Source: JAKIYB01 sp964590255
GTDB lineage: Bacteria > Armatimonadota > Hebobacteria > CAIYQO01
NCBI GenBank assembly: GCA_964590255.1
Contig: CAZPYA010000008.1
Span: 1-64,000, forward strand
Direction: 5' to 3'
DNA length: 64,000 nucleotides
The notes under the pieces were generated by a model that was given only the letters and a program-made list of their open reading frames with translations, did not search any database and had not been told where the DNA came from. Below, one piece after another: positions 1 to 9,031 of the stretch (position 1 is the first letter of the stretch; each line of letters begins with the position of its first letter). Position numbers and translations under genes: made by a program.

Positions 1-259
1 CGTAGAGGCTGGGCTCGTTGTAGTCCTTCAGTAACGACGACCAGGCGCTTTTGCCGCTGTCGGGCATGAACGTCTCTTCATTGTCCTGGCAGTACATGGA
101 GATCGCGATGGCGATCTGCCGCTGGTTGTTGATGCAGGAGTTCGTGCGGGCCTTTTCGCGGGCCTTGGCGAACACGGGGAAGAGGATGGCGGCCAGGATC
201 GCGATGATGGCGATCACCACCAGGAGCTCAATGAGGGTGAAACCTCGGGACCGGGACAT
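1..259 (-). CDS. Type IV prepilin-like protein (H-X9-DG/DUF1559 type), N-terminal part only
   Basis: The gene starts at the ATG at 257-259 and runs off the left edge, so only about 86 residues are visible. They begin MSRSRGFTLIELLVV, a class III prepilin signal (cleavage expected between G and F), followed by a hydrophobic helix ending in AILFPVFAKAREKAR. A strong Shine-Dalgarno sequence (TAAGGAGG on the minus strand) lies just upstream. The visible part closely resembles the two complete prepilin-like genes at 20217 and 21609, including an NNQRQIA stretch and a YxQDNEE stretch. In this family the helix anchors a secreted or pilus-like protein and a prepilin peptidase processes it. The rest, including any C-terminal domain, is outside the window. 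Confidence 0.9.
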   Translation of the reverse strand, partial: MSRSRGFTLIELLVVIAIIAILAAILFPVFAKAREKARTNSCINNQRQIAIAISMYCQDNEETFMPDSGKSAWSSLLKDYNEPSLY

Positions 260-294
260 GGGATTACCTCCTTACAAAAATTAGGTTGACCAAC

Positions 295-324
295 AAAAAG
301 CGGGATGGACTGGTATCCATCCCG
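295..324 (-). terminator. Intrinsic terminator-like hairpin inside the prepilin leader
   Basis: A perfect 9-bp stem (CGGGATGGA at 301-309, TCCATCCCG at 316-324) with a 6-base loop is followed, on the minus strand, by C and then TTTTT (299-295). It sits between the promoter at 363-391 and the Shine-Dalgarno sequence of the prepilin gene. It could therefore be an attenuator or the end of a short leader RNA. No upstream minus-strand gene needs it. Confidence 0.6.
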
Positions 325-362
325 AGTGCTTCCTCTACAGGCATGCTTCCCTGAACCAATTC

Positions 363-391
363 AGTTTATGTCAGCGTTATCAAACTGTCAA
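363..391 (-). promoter_or_regulatory. Sigma70-type promoter for the left-edge prepilin gene
   Basis: On the minus strand TTGACA (386-391) is followed after 17 bases by TAAACT (363-368). The -35 box matches consensus fully and the -10 box at four of six positions. Transcription would start near 355 and give a leader of about 95 bases that contains the hairpin at 301-324. Confidence 0.6.
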
Positions 392-472
392 CGGATTTAA
401 TATATTAATTGAACAAACGACATCCTGCTGCCTATGCGCTACCAATAATACCGGTTCGGTCGCAAGACGGAT

Positions 473-486
473 TTCATCCGCATGAA
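473..486. promoter_or_regulatory. LacI-type operator-like palindrome, site 1
   Basis: TTCATCCGCATGAA is a palindrome at 12 of 14 positions, with a central CG. It lies 27 bases upstream of the -35 box of the operon starting at 569, and upstream of the divergent prepilin promoter. It is one of five such sites in the window. Confidence 0.6.
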
Positions 487-513
487 TCTATATGTATAGA
501 AGCGTGTTATTCA

Positions 514-543
514 TTGACAGCGGCTTGTCCCGCGTCCTACACT
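514..543 (+). promoter_or_regulatory. Promoter of the first glycan operon
   Basis: TTGACA at 514-519 and TACACT at 538-543, with 18-base spacing, stand 25 bases upstream of the ATG at 569. AGAGGAG at 551-557 is the ribosome binding site. Confidence 0.6.
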
Positions 544-568
544 GGTACGGAGAGGAGACGCGATCCGC

Positions 569-2392
569 ATGCATGCTCCCGTTCTGCTTCGCTGGTGCCT
601 GGTGCTGGCGGCGCTGCTGCTCGGTGCGTTCGCGCTCGCCGCGGAGACCGACGACGCCGCCGCGGCCGCGAAAGGCCTCACCCCGCCCGCAGCCTGGGCG
701 GCTCTCCCACAGGCGCCGCTGCGCGTGCTGGCGGTGCGCGGCCTCTGGTATAACTACTATCAAGTCGATACGGCGCTGGCGCGCGTGGGCGGCGCCGTGG
801 TCACCGACAGTTGGCACGCCAACAGTTGGGAGAGCAACACCTACGGCCTGCGCTACTTCCCCACCACCTACGACGGCCTCATGCGCCAGCACCTCATCAT
901 CGTCTGCAACGTCTACGCCGGCTCGTTTGGCGCGCCGCTGCGCAAGATGATGAAAGATTACGTCGAGCGCGGCGGCGCCGTCCTCTTCCTCGGCGGCTCA
1001 CTCGCCTATGGCGATCAATTTCGCGGCACCGCCTTCGCCGAAATTGCCCCAGTGACTTTTCCCGAGAAATCCGCTATGCGCCATGCCCCGGACGGCCTAC
1101 CGCTGACCGCCGGCCACGATGCGCCCGCCGCCATGCGCGGCCTGAGATGGGCCGCGTCCCCGCGCGTCTACTGGTATCACGCGCTGCCGCCCAAACCAGG
1201 CGCACAGGTGTGGATGGCCGCCGGCGAGACGCCGCTGCTCATCACCGGCGCCTTCGGCAAGGGGCGCGTCGCCGTCTTCACCGGCAGCGTGCAGGGCGAC
1301 CCAGCGGCCGGGCAACTGCCGTTGTGGGAATGGCCCGACTGGCCGGCGGCGCTCGCGGAGACGATCACCTGGCTCACCGAGCCCACCCGCGCCATGACGC
1401 CACTCGACCCCGCCCTGCTGCAGCCGCTGACGAAGAAGCTGCTCGGCGCGGGGGTGAAGAAATACGCCGATGTCGCCCCCGCGCTCACCACCGCCGTTAC
1501 CCTCTGCCGCGACGCCGCCGGCGCGAAGCTGCTGCTGGATGCCGTGGCCGCGCTGGATGACGACCTACCGCTGGAGGTGGCTGAGACGATGAGCGCCGCC
1601 GTGCGCCCCTTCGTCACCGCCGACATGGACGCGGCCGCCACGACGCTTATCGAAAGCGGCAAGCCCCACCTCGTGCTGCTGGGCCTGCGCATACTGGGCC
1701 AGACGAAGGCGCCGGACGCGCGCGAGACGCTGCTGGTCGCGCTGCGCACCGGCGAACCACCGGTCGATGAGGATGCCGGCGAGATGACCGTCGACCCCGC
1801 CGATATGGCCTTCGCCGTGCGCCTGGGCGCGCTGGAGGGCTTGGGCAATCTCGGTGACGCGACCGTCATCGCCGAGGTGAAGAAATATGCCCAGCCACTG
1901 AAAAAGTTTCTCACCAGTACCGAGAAATTCCCCGCCGCCCCGTCGCGCGAGGAAGACCTGCATCTCGCGGCGATGCTCGCGCTGCTGCGCTGCGGCGACC
2001 CGACGGCCGCGGGGCCGGCCGTCGACGGCCTGCTGGAGCACTACTACAAAATGGTGCGCAGCATGTCGGTCATCGACCTGCCGCAATATTCGCGCAAAGC
2101 CTACACCATCCAGCAGGAAATCGCCCGGCTATGGAAGACCTACCCGCGCCTGCGGGCGACGGACGCCATCCTCTACCAGCAGTTGGCCACCGTGCCGCCC
2201 GCCGCCCTGCCGGCGCTGGCGAAGCGCCTGGCTGCCGAAACGACGCCCCGCGCGGCGCTCTTCGGCTTCGCGGCCTTCGGGCGCTCCTTCCGCGGCCCGG
2301 CCTTCGCGCCGCCGCACGAGGCCGTCAAGGCGCTAGCCGCCGCCCAACTGCCCGCCCTCGCCGCGCTGGCCACACGCCTGGAGACCCGTTGA
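569..2392 (+). CDS. Secreted GATase-like protein with a C-terminal helical-repeat region
   Basis: This 607-residue protein opens with a signal peptide (LLRWCLVLAALLLGAFALAA). Residues of about 50-275 resemble the class I glutamine amidotransferase-like fold often found in proteins of glycan loci, with stretches such as VERGGAVLFLGG and LLITGAFGKGRVAVFTGS. I see no convincing Cys-His-Glu triad, so amidotransferase activity is not implied. The rest is alanine- and leucine-rich and probably forms HEAT-like helical repeats (LLGLRILGQTKAPDARETLL, LGALEGLGNLGDATVIAEVK). It is the first gene of an operon with the hydrolase at 2400 (7-base gap) and the lyase at 4708. The fold call is by pattern only and the function is unknown; binding or sensing of glycan outside the membrane is an inference. 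Confidence 0.7.
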   Translation: MHAPVLLRWCLVLAALLLGAFALAAETDDAAAAAKGLTPPAAWAALPQAPLRVLAVRGLWYNYYQVDTALARVGGAVVTDSWHANSWESNTYGLRYFPTTYDGLMRQHLIIVCNVYAGSFGAPLRKMMKDYVERGGAVLFLGGSLAYGDQFRGTAFAEIAPVTFPEKSAMRHAPDGLPLTAGHDAPAAMRGLRWAASPRVYWYHALPPKPGAQVWMAAGETPLLITGAFGKGRVAVFTGSVQGDPAAGQLPLWEWPDWPAALAETITWLTEPTRAMTPLDPALLQPLTKKLLGAGVKKYADVAPALTTAVTLCRDAAGAKLLLDAVAALDDDLPLEVAETMSAAVRPFVTADMDAAATTLIESGKPHLVLLGLRILGQTKAPDARETLLVALRTGEPPVDEDAGEMTVDPADMAFAVRLGALEGLGNLGDATVIAEVKKYAQPLKKFLTSTEKFPAAPSREEDLHLAAMLALLRCGDPTAAGPAVDGLLEHYYKMVRSMSVIDLPQYSRKAYTIQQEIARLWKTYPRLRATDAILYQQLATVPPAALPALAKRLAAETTPRAALFGFAAFGRSFRGPAFAPPHEAVKALAAAQLPALAALATRLETR

Positions 2393-2399
2393 GGAGACC

Positions 2400-4705
2400 A
2401 TGATGCGATTACCGATTCCGATCCTCTGCTGTCTGCTCCTCGGCCTGCTGTCAACGGGCATCCGGGCCGCGACCATCGACGCGCCGGTCCTGGCCGACGG
2501 CACAGCCTTCATCGCGCAGGCGCAGGCCGGCGGGCGCTGCTTCGCCGCCGATGTCGACACCGTCACCAAAGGCACGCTGCTCAACGGCTCCAGCCAGACT
2601 CCGCTGACGCCGGGACGCTACCGGCTGCATGTGCCGCTGGCGCTGGCGCCGCTGGGCAACCTGCGCATCAGCGAGATCGCCGTCACCATGTCGGTCGGCG
2701 GCGCGGCGCGCACGGTAAAGGTGCTTCACTTTCCTCAACCCGACGCATTCACCGATACAACGGTCGACTTCACCATCACCGGCGATGGGCACGCTCCCTA
2801 TGCGGTGAGCTGGGCCATTACCGGGCCGTTGGCGGAGAAGCTGCGCGAACGTACCAAGACAGACCCCACCGGCCCCGATCCCGACGACGACCCGGCCCTC
2901 GATAACCTGCTGAATCTGCCGAAGCCCGCCGAGGACGGCACCATCGCCATCAAGGAACTGCCGAAGCTGCCCTTCCACCTCGCCGCATTGAAGCCGTATA
3001 TTGAGCCTTTGGGCTCGCTGGCGGTGGACGTGCAAGTAGACAAAATCGTCTACAAGCCAGGCGAGACGGGCGCGGCCACCGTCACCGTCGCCAACCTGTC
3101 CGCCGCGCCGGCGAAGGTGGCGCTGGCGCTCGATGTGCGGGCGGGCGTAAACACCCGGCTGCCGGTGGCGACCGCCACGCTGGAAATCCCCGCCGGCGAA
3201 AAGCGTCAATGGACCGGCGCTTTCCCGCTGACCGGCATCACCTGGGGCGCCGAGTTCCACGCGAGCGCATCAGCGCCCGGCACCCCGGCCGCCGACGGCC
3301 GCGCGGTCTTCGCGGTCACAAAGAATTTCTGGTCGACCGCCATCATCGCCGGCACCAATTATTCAGTGCGCTTTCGCGACCGCGCCCTCGCTGAAAAGAC
3401 CATTGACGAGTTGCGCGCAGGTGGCTACACCGGCTTCGAGAGCGGCTTCTGGGCGCCGGATGATTTTGGCGACTTCACCCCGGACAAGGAACTGTTCTTC
3501 GGTGGGCACCTCTGCTATCCCGGCTCCATCTCCGCCATGCGGAACTACATCGAGTTCGCGCATCAACGCGGCATGGCTGCCACCCTCTACTCGCTTATCA
3601 CCGCCTGCAGCGGCCCGCCCGCCTACGAGCTGATGCGCCGCCATCCCGACTGGTTCACCGCCGGCGAGTTCTTCTCCGACTGGTTCGAGCACTGGACGCT
3701 GNNNNNNNNNNGAAAATCGGCCCGATGAGCGTGTGGCCGTATGCCTCCATCGCCTGGGGCAAATCCGACGGCATCGTCGGCTGGCACGCGAAGGAGACGG
3801 TGGAAGGCCATAAAATGTTCGGGTGGGACGGCACCCGCTACGACGTGTATGACGACACCTCGCCGTATACCATCAACTCGACGAAGAAAATTCGCGAGCA
3901 GGTGGAAAAACAGGTACCGGCATACCAGTTTGGCTACAACACCGAAATCTCCGACCAGGTGAAGCCGGAATCATACCCTATCATGCTGAGCAACGGCGGC
4001 TTGATCATGCACGAATCGCCGCGCAACATCGCTGACCGAAACTACCTCTTCTCGAAATACCTGGGCGACGCCCTGGACTACCGCGACGTGATCTGGCCGC
4101 ACGGCGGGCATTACGGCATCTGTTATGACACCCCCGCCGGCTATTCCGGCCTGGAGCCGTACCACCCGAACAACGTCTACGGCACCAAGCTCGATACCAT
4201 TTACGTCTGTACGCTGCTGCTGGCCTCCGGGGCCCATCCCTTTTACAGCCGCATGGAGAGCCAGTTCGGCGATTTCCCGGCTTTCGCGCTGCGCTACGCC
4301 GATTTCATCTGGAACAATGCCATGCGTCCATTGAAGGACGCGAAAGCGGTGGTCAGCTTCGGCGAGAAGGTCGAATTGATGCAATGGGAGCGGCTGGCCC
4401 GGCGGCTGAGCCTGGACGGCGCCCGCCACCGGTTGGTGCTGCACCTGATCAACCCGCCGGGGCGCGATGCCGCCCACGACCTGACGCAAAAAACCCGCCC
4501 GCCGCTGCGCAACATACCGATAACCCTGACCCTGCCCGACGGCGCGAAGGTGGACGGCATCTGGGCGCTGACCCCCATCCCGACACCGCACCAGGAGGCC
4601 GTGCCCTTCAAAACCGCCGCCAAAAACGTGACGCTGACCATGCCGGAAACGCGCTTCTGGACAGTGCTGGTGGTGGAATACAGCGGACCAAACGGCCTGG
4701 AGTAA
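2400..4705 (+). CDS. Secreted TIM-barrel glycoside hydrolase-like protein, split by an assembly gap
   Basis: A signal peptide (RLPIPILCCLLLGLLSTGIRA) is followed by beta-sandwich-like sequence and then a barrel-type region (AGGYTGFESGFWAPDDFGDF; GHLCYPGSISAMRNYIEFAH). Ten N bases at 3702-3711 interrupt the gene. After the gap the reading resumes in another frame as KIGPMSVWPYASIAWGKSDG and continues through GWDGTRYDVYDD to a C-terminal beta domain. I read this as one gene of roughly 768 codons; the gap length is arbitrary, so the frame change is not evidence of a mutation. GWDGTRYD and YDVYDD look like barrel strand ends carrying acidic catalytic residues, but I cannot name a GH family. GAGGAG at 2391-2396 favours the second ATG (2403). 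It is the middle gene of a three-gene operon. Confidence 0.7.
3702..3711. other. Assembly gap (10 N)
   Basis: A run of ten undetermined bases inside the hydrolase gene, most likely a scaffold join of unknown true length. Confidence 0.98.
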
Positions 4706-4707
4706 AG

Positions 4708-6690
4708 ATGATTTCCCGCAAAGCCCCCCGCAATGCGTTTGAGGAAGCGCGGCTGGCCAAGGTGCTTAGCGTCGACCCACACGGCATCGCGCGCAGCGAT
4801 GTCGATGGCGCCGACCGCCCGCTGGTCTTCCGCCTGCTGCATTCCTTCGATCACATCGGCCTCTCTGAGGCAGAGTTCACCCGCCGGGCGCTGGAGTTGC
4901 TTGACTTGCCCGGCGCAGCACCGGACGGGGTGCTGGCGCACTACCGCGCCTATTACGCCGACCTCCCCGCGCGCCTGCCGGCAGCGGAGCCATCCGGCAG
5001 CATCGCGGAAGCCGACGCCATCCTCACGCACCGTTTCACCTTCACCGGCGAGACGCTGCAGTTGCCCGCGCGCATCGACTGGAACGACCTCCCCGCCGCC
5101 TCGCCGCACTGGCCGTGGGAGTTTAACCGCTTCGGGTTCATTGATCACCTACTTCTCGCCTTCCGCCAAACAGGCGAGCATAAATACGCCGAGAAGGCGG
5201 TGAACCTGATTCTCGCCTTCATTGAAGATACCGACATTGCCGATTCCTTCCTTCTCGGCGATGACCCAGCGAATTGGTACATGTCCGTGCGCAAGCCGCA
5301 TATCTGGCTCAGCCACCTGGAGATTGGTTTTCACATTGTCCAGTGGGGGCATGCGCTGGCGATGCTGCTGCCGGCGCTGCCCGACCTGCTGTCCTCCGTC
5401 GAATTGCTGCGCATCGTCAAAAGCGTGCATGACCAACTGCACTGGCTAGAGATCATCACCCCGGAAGGCGGCCACGGCAACGGGCTCATCGCCGGCGCGG
5501 GCTGCGCGCTGCGCGCGATGGCGTACTTCCCCGCCCTGCGCGATACGCCGGCGCTGGCGGCGGTCGCCCTCAACCGCCTGTCCGCCACGCTGGACATCCA
5601 GGTGCTGCCCGACGGCCTGCAGCATGAGCTGACGCCGCACTACCACTTCTGCGTCTGCAACGAACTGGCGCTGACGCTGGAGGCGCTGGCCTGCCTGCCG
5701 GAACAGGCACCGCCGCGCTTCCAGGAAACGCTGCGGGCCATGTGGCGCTACGTGCGCCAGACCATCACCCCCGACGGCCTGCAGATCGCCTTCAACGACG
5801 GCGATGCCGAGTTGGGCGGGTGGACGCGCGAGGGATTGGAGCGACCCAGCGTGCAGGCGCTGCTCGGTGCAGATGCGCACGCGGAATTGACCAGCGCCTG
5901 CTATCCGTACGGCGGCGTGATGATCCTGCGCCAGGGCAGCCGCTTCGGTCGCGACGAGCTGTACCTGGCCTTTGACGGCGGCCCCTTTGGCAACGTGCAC
6001 CAGCACGAAGACGCCCTGTCTTTCTGGCTATCCGCCTACGGCCGCTCCTTCATCGTCGACCCCGGCCGCTACCTATACGACTACAGCCCCGGCTCCTGGT
6101 ACAACTACCTCATCGGCACGAAGGCGCACTCCACCATCCGCATCGATGATCGTGACCAGCACAGCCGCGCCCACCGCGACCGCTGGGTCAGCCATGAGCC
6201 GCTGCCGCTCACATGGGAAGTTGCCGCAGACGGCCGTATTACCGCCGGCGCGCGTTACGACCTCGGTTATGGCGAGGAAGGGATTCCCGTGCAGCATACC
6301 CGCAACATCCAGTTTGTCCCTGATCCGGGGTACTGGATACTGGAAGACGTGCTGACTGGCGACGGCGCGTACGCCATCGAGTCGCGCTTCCAGTGCTGCC
6401 CTGGGACGCTGATCATCGACGGCAATATCGCCCACACCGTATTCCCCGACGCCAACCTGGCAATCTTCTTCTCATCCGATGACTGGGATACCGCCCGCGT
6501 GGAGTGCGGGCAGGAGCACCCGCGCGCCGGTTGGCATTCGCCGCGCGTGAATGTCATCGCGCCGGCGCCGGCGCTGGCGCTCTACGCACACCGCCCGCTT
6601 CCGCGCCGCACGCGCCTGCTGCTGGCCCCATATCAGGGTAGCGCGCTGCCGGCATTTTTCCATGAAATATGGAGGACGGTTTCGCGCTGA
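4708..6690 (+). CDS. Heparinase II/III family polysaccharide lyase-like protein
   Basis: This 660-residue protein starts at ATG 4708, two bases after the preceding stop; reading further upstream would overlap the previous gene. The N-terminal half is helical (an alpha/alpha toroid, with WEFNRFGFIDHLLLAFRQTG). The C-terminal half is a beta-sandwich. Around residues 427-445 it has FGNVHQHEDALSFWLSAYG and then IVDPGRYLYDY, matching the heparinase II/III signature in which His and Tyr residues act on uronic-acid glycans by beta-elimination. No signal peptide is evident, so it probably works in the cytoplasm on imported oligosaccharides. Third gene of the operon from 569. The substrate is unknown: heparinoid, alginate-like or other uronan. 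Confidence 0.85.
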   Translation: MISRKAPRNAFEEARLAKVLSVDPHGIARSDVDGADRPLVFRLLHSFDHIGLSEAEFTRRALELLDLPGAAPDGVLAHYRAYYADLPARLPAAEPSGSIAEADAILTHRFTFTGETLQLPARIDWNDLPAASPHWPWEFNRFGFIDHLLLAFRQTGEHKYAEKAVNLILAFIEDTDIADSFLLGDDPANWYMSVRKPHIWLSHLEIGFHIVQWGHALAMLLPALPDLLSSVELLRIVKSVHDQLHWLEIITPEGGHGNGLIAGAGCALRAMAYFPALRDTPALAAVALNRLSATLDIQVLPDGLQHELTPHYHFCVCNELALTLEALACLPEQAPPRFQETLRAMWRYVRQTITPDGLQIAFNDGDAELGGWTREGLERPSVQALLGADAHAELTSACYPYGGVMILRQGSRFGRDELYLAFDGGPFGNVHQHEDALSFWLSAYGRSFIVDPGRYLYDYSPGSWYNYLIGTKAHSTIRIDDRDQHSRAHRDRWVSHEPLPLTWEVAADGRITAGARYDLGYGEEGIPVQHTRNIQFVPDPGYWILEDVLTGDGAYAIESRFQCCPGTLIIDGNIAHTVFPDANLAIFFSSDDWDTARVECGQEHPRAGWHSPRVNVIAPAPALALYAHRPLPRRTRLLLAPYQGSALPAFFHEIWRTVSR

Positions 6691-6696
6691 ATCCGC

Positions 6697-6726
6697 TTGA
6701 CATGCTCCCCCTGGAAGGCGTAGTAT
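6697..6726 (+). promoter_or_regulatory. Promoter of the second glycan operon
   Basis: TTGACA at 6697-6702 and TAGTAT at 6721-6726, with 18-base spacing, lie just after the stop of the upstream lyase. The operator-like palindrome at 6734-6747 covers the expected start point. Confidence 0.6.
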
Positions 6727-6733
6727 CTCGCTA

Positions 6734-6747
6734 TACATGCGTATGAA
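6734..6747. promoter_or_regulatory. LacI-type operator-like palindrome, site 2
   Basis: TACATGCGTATGAA sits 7 bases downstream of the -10 box, over the predicted transcription start. That position is typical for repression. Confidence 0.6.
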
Positions 6748-6771
6748 TACGCTCCCCATGTGAGGATCACC

Positions 6772-9003
6772 ATGCCTTTGGACACCACGACCATCCCCTG
6801 CGACTGCACCTGCGCCATCGGCGACGCGCGCATGCTCCCCGTCGCCATCGCCGAGGGAGGCGCATACCGCTACACCTTCGACGCCGCCCTCGGCCTGTAT
6901 CAGTTCTCCGTCATCGCCGACGCGCGCGACTTCAACTGGAACGAACTGTATATCGTCCTCAATCAGTTCGGCAACGTCGACCAGCGCACCGGCCCGTGGG
7001 ACTTCAACCTGCAGGACGGCAACCGCGCGCTGGTGCCGACGTATTGGGTTTCCATCGATGGCCGGCGCATCGGCCTCTGGTTCTTCCAGCGCGTCTCCAT
7101 CGAGGACATCGCCGCGAAACGTTTTCGCGGCCGCATGGCCTTCCACCTCACCGAATCCGGTTCCCATACACTGACCCTGGAACCCTACCGACCGATGACG
7201 CTCCGCTGGACGCTGGCGACGCTGGAAGTCGATCCCGAGGATACCCTGGAACCGCTGACCGCCGACCTCGCCGATTGGCCGGCGCGCACCCCGGCGGCCT
7301 CCGTCGACTGGTCGGCGCTGCGCGAAGCGCTGCACACCACCCACGCCGGCTACGCGACACCACTGCGCCAGGCCTTCGCCTGGGTCGACTCCCGCACGGC
7401 TATGGTCAACGACCTGCCGCTGCTCATCGCCCGCTACCGGCTGGAAGATGACGATACGGCGCTGGCGACGGCGCTCGACGTCATCGACGCCGCCGTCGCC
7501 CTCCCTCACTGGGGCAACCAGCGCGAGGAAGGCTACAGCCACGACGGCGACATGGGCGCCGCCTTCACCATGCGCGAATTGGCGTATGCCTATCACGCGC
7601 TGCGGGACGAGTTGGGCGCGGAGCGGACGATACGCCTGCTGGAGAAACTGTGCCTGCAGGGCGAGCGCTTCGTCGCGCTGGCGCTGCTCAACCGCGACTA
7701 CTGGGGCGGCTCGGTGATGCAGGACCACGGCTGGAAGTCCTACTTCGGCTTCGCCGACGCCGCGCTGCACCTGCTGGGCGTGCTGCCCGAGGCCGCGCGC
7801 TGGGCGGCGTTCCTCATCCCCCGCGTGCGCCGCGGTGTCGACGCCATGCCCCGCGACGGCATCATCCCGCTCAGCAACTACTGCCAGCTCTACCTGTACC
7901 TGGACGACGTGGCGCGTTATCGCGACACGCTGCGGGCGCTCACCGGCGAAGACCTGTTCGACGAATCGCATTTCCGCGCCATCCTCGACTACCTGCTGCG
8001 CGTTACCCGGCCGCAGGATCACACAATGCTGCTGGAAGACGCCTACCCGCTCATCGGCGGCAACGGCTTCCTCAACCGCATGGCGGCAAAGTTTCACGAC
8101 CAACGCGCCGCCGCGTTGCAGGCGGCCGTGCTGTCCACGGACGCCGACCACTTCTACCACCCCACCCAGGCCACCGGCTACTTCACCGGCGCGCTGGCGG
8201 GGTTGTTTACCTACGACCCAACGGTGCCGGCGCTGCCCGAATGGCCGGCGTTCGCCCCGCTGGCCTATTTCCCAGACGGCGGGCTGGCCACCTATCGCGA
8301 TCCGCTCGACGACGTCACCCTCACCGTGCGCTGCGCCCCCTTCGCCGGTTACCATGCCTACCGCCAGGCCCGCGGGCCGTGCGACCGCATGAGCATGTCG
8401 CCGGGGGCTGGGCACTTCACCCTGGCGCTGGGCGCGGCGATGCGGTTGGTCACCCCCGACGGCGGCTACAAGCTGCAGTCCGCGCTGCGCACCTGCCTGC
8501 TGGTGGATAGCGCCGGACAATACGGCGACATCGGCTACCCGATGTCCATTCCGTCCAAGCGCGACCGCGGTGAAGAGATCGTCTTCGCTCGCTGGAACAC
8601 TGAAGCGCAGACCGGCTGGATTCGCCTCGACCTGGCCCCCGCGTATCCGGAGGCACTGGGCCTGACGCGCTACACCCGCGACCTGCTGCTATACCCCGGC
8701 GAGCGGATCGTCTGCCGGGACATCGTGGCGGCGGATGCCCCGCACCGGTGGTCGTGGCTCTTTCACGGTACACGCGCTAACAGCGTCGCTCTCGACGGCC
8801 TCGCCGGCATCCTCGGCGACGCACCCGCACTGCGCATCACCCCGCGCCCGCTTGACGTGGAACTAACCGCATGCATCGCGCCGACACCGGTGGTCTGGTC
8901 CTACGCAAGTTCCGCCGGGTTCAATCCCTTCGATCACGTGCGCTACGACAGTGTAAATACCTCCTCTGTGGCGCAGGTGGAATTCGTGCTGACATGGAAG
9001 TAG
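6772..9003 (+). CDS. Heparinase II/III-like protein (toroid plus beta-sandwich), probable lyase
   Basis: 743 residues from ATG 6772, chosen because GAGGATC stands 6 bases before it; the GTG at 6760 is in frame but overlaps that site. The first 170 residues look like a beta-rich, CBM9-like domain (AYRYTFDAALGLYQFSVIAD, FNWNELYIVLNQFG, RMAFHLTESG). An alpha/alpha toroid follows (HWGNQREEGYSHDGDMGAAF, RDYWGGSVMQDHGWKSYFGF), then a beta-sandwich (RQARGPCDRMSMSPGAGHFT). The organisation resembles heparinase II/III-superfamily lyases but lacks the clear HxHxD signature of the preceding gene, so enzyme activity is inferred. It has no signal peptide. It is the first gene of an operon with an oxidoreductase and a nitrilase and has its own promoter and operator. 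Confidence 0.65.
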   Translation: MPLDTTTIPCDCTCAIGDARMLPVAIAEGGAYRYTFDAALGLYQFSVIADARDFNWNELYIVLNQFGNVDQRTGPWDFNLQDGNRALVPTYWVSIDGRRIGLWFFQRVSIEDIAAKRFRGRMAFHLTESGSHTLTLEPYRPMTLRWTLATLEVDPEDTLEPLTADLADWPARTPAASVDWSALREALHTTHAGYATPLRQAFAWVDSRTAMVNDLPLLIARYRLEDDDTALATALDVIDAAVALPHWGNQREEGYSHDGDMGAAFTMRELAYAYHALRDELGAERTIRLLEKLCLQGERFVALALLNRDYWGGSVMQDHGWKSYFGFADAALHLLGVLPEAARWAAFLIPRVRRGVDAMPRDGIIPLSNYCQLYLYLDDVARYRDTLRALTGEDLFDESHFRAILDYLLRVTRPQDHTMLLEDAYPLIGGNGFLNRMAAKFHDQRAAALQAAVLSTDADHFYHPTQATGYFTGALAGLFTYDPTVPALPEWPAFAPLAYFPDGGLATYRDPLDDVTLTVRCAPFAGYHAYRQARGPCDRMSMSPGAGHFTLALGAAMRLVTPDGGYKLQSALRTCLLVDSAGQYGDIGYPMSIPSKRDRGEEIVFARWNTEAQTGWIRLDLAPAYPEALGLTRYTRDLLLYPGERIVCRDIVAADAPHRWSWLFHGTRANSVALDGLAGILGDAPALRITPRPLDVELTACIAPTPVVWSYASSAGFNPFDHVRYDSVNTSSVAQVEFVLTWK

Positions 9004-9031
9004 GCAACAACACCCTTCGCGAGGAGCAACA

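Larger units (their letters stand above)
260..568. other. Divergent intergenic region between prepilin and glycan operon
   Basis: About 310 bases without a gene. It holds a minus-strand promoter and a terminator-like hairpin for the prepilin gene, a TTCATNCGNATGAA palindrome at 473-486 and a plus-strand promoter at 514-543. These are listed separately. No credible small ORF was seen. Confidence 0.7.

Noticed and set aside
560..573. GCGATCCGCATGCA as a second operator at the first operon
   Set aside because: About 10 of 14 matches, and it overlaps the start codon and ribosome binding site context. Likely chance.
3602..3730. Frameshift mutation in the hydrolase gene
   Set aside because: The change of frame occurs exactly at ten N bases, an assembly gap of unknown length, so it is no evidence of a mutation.
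6472..8520. 682-codon minus-strand open frame opposite a lyase-like gene
   Set aside because: It is rich in Arg, Gln, Val and Gly, has no family motif, and lies opposite two well-supported genes with ribosome binding sites. It is a GC-driven shadow frame.
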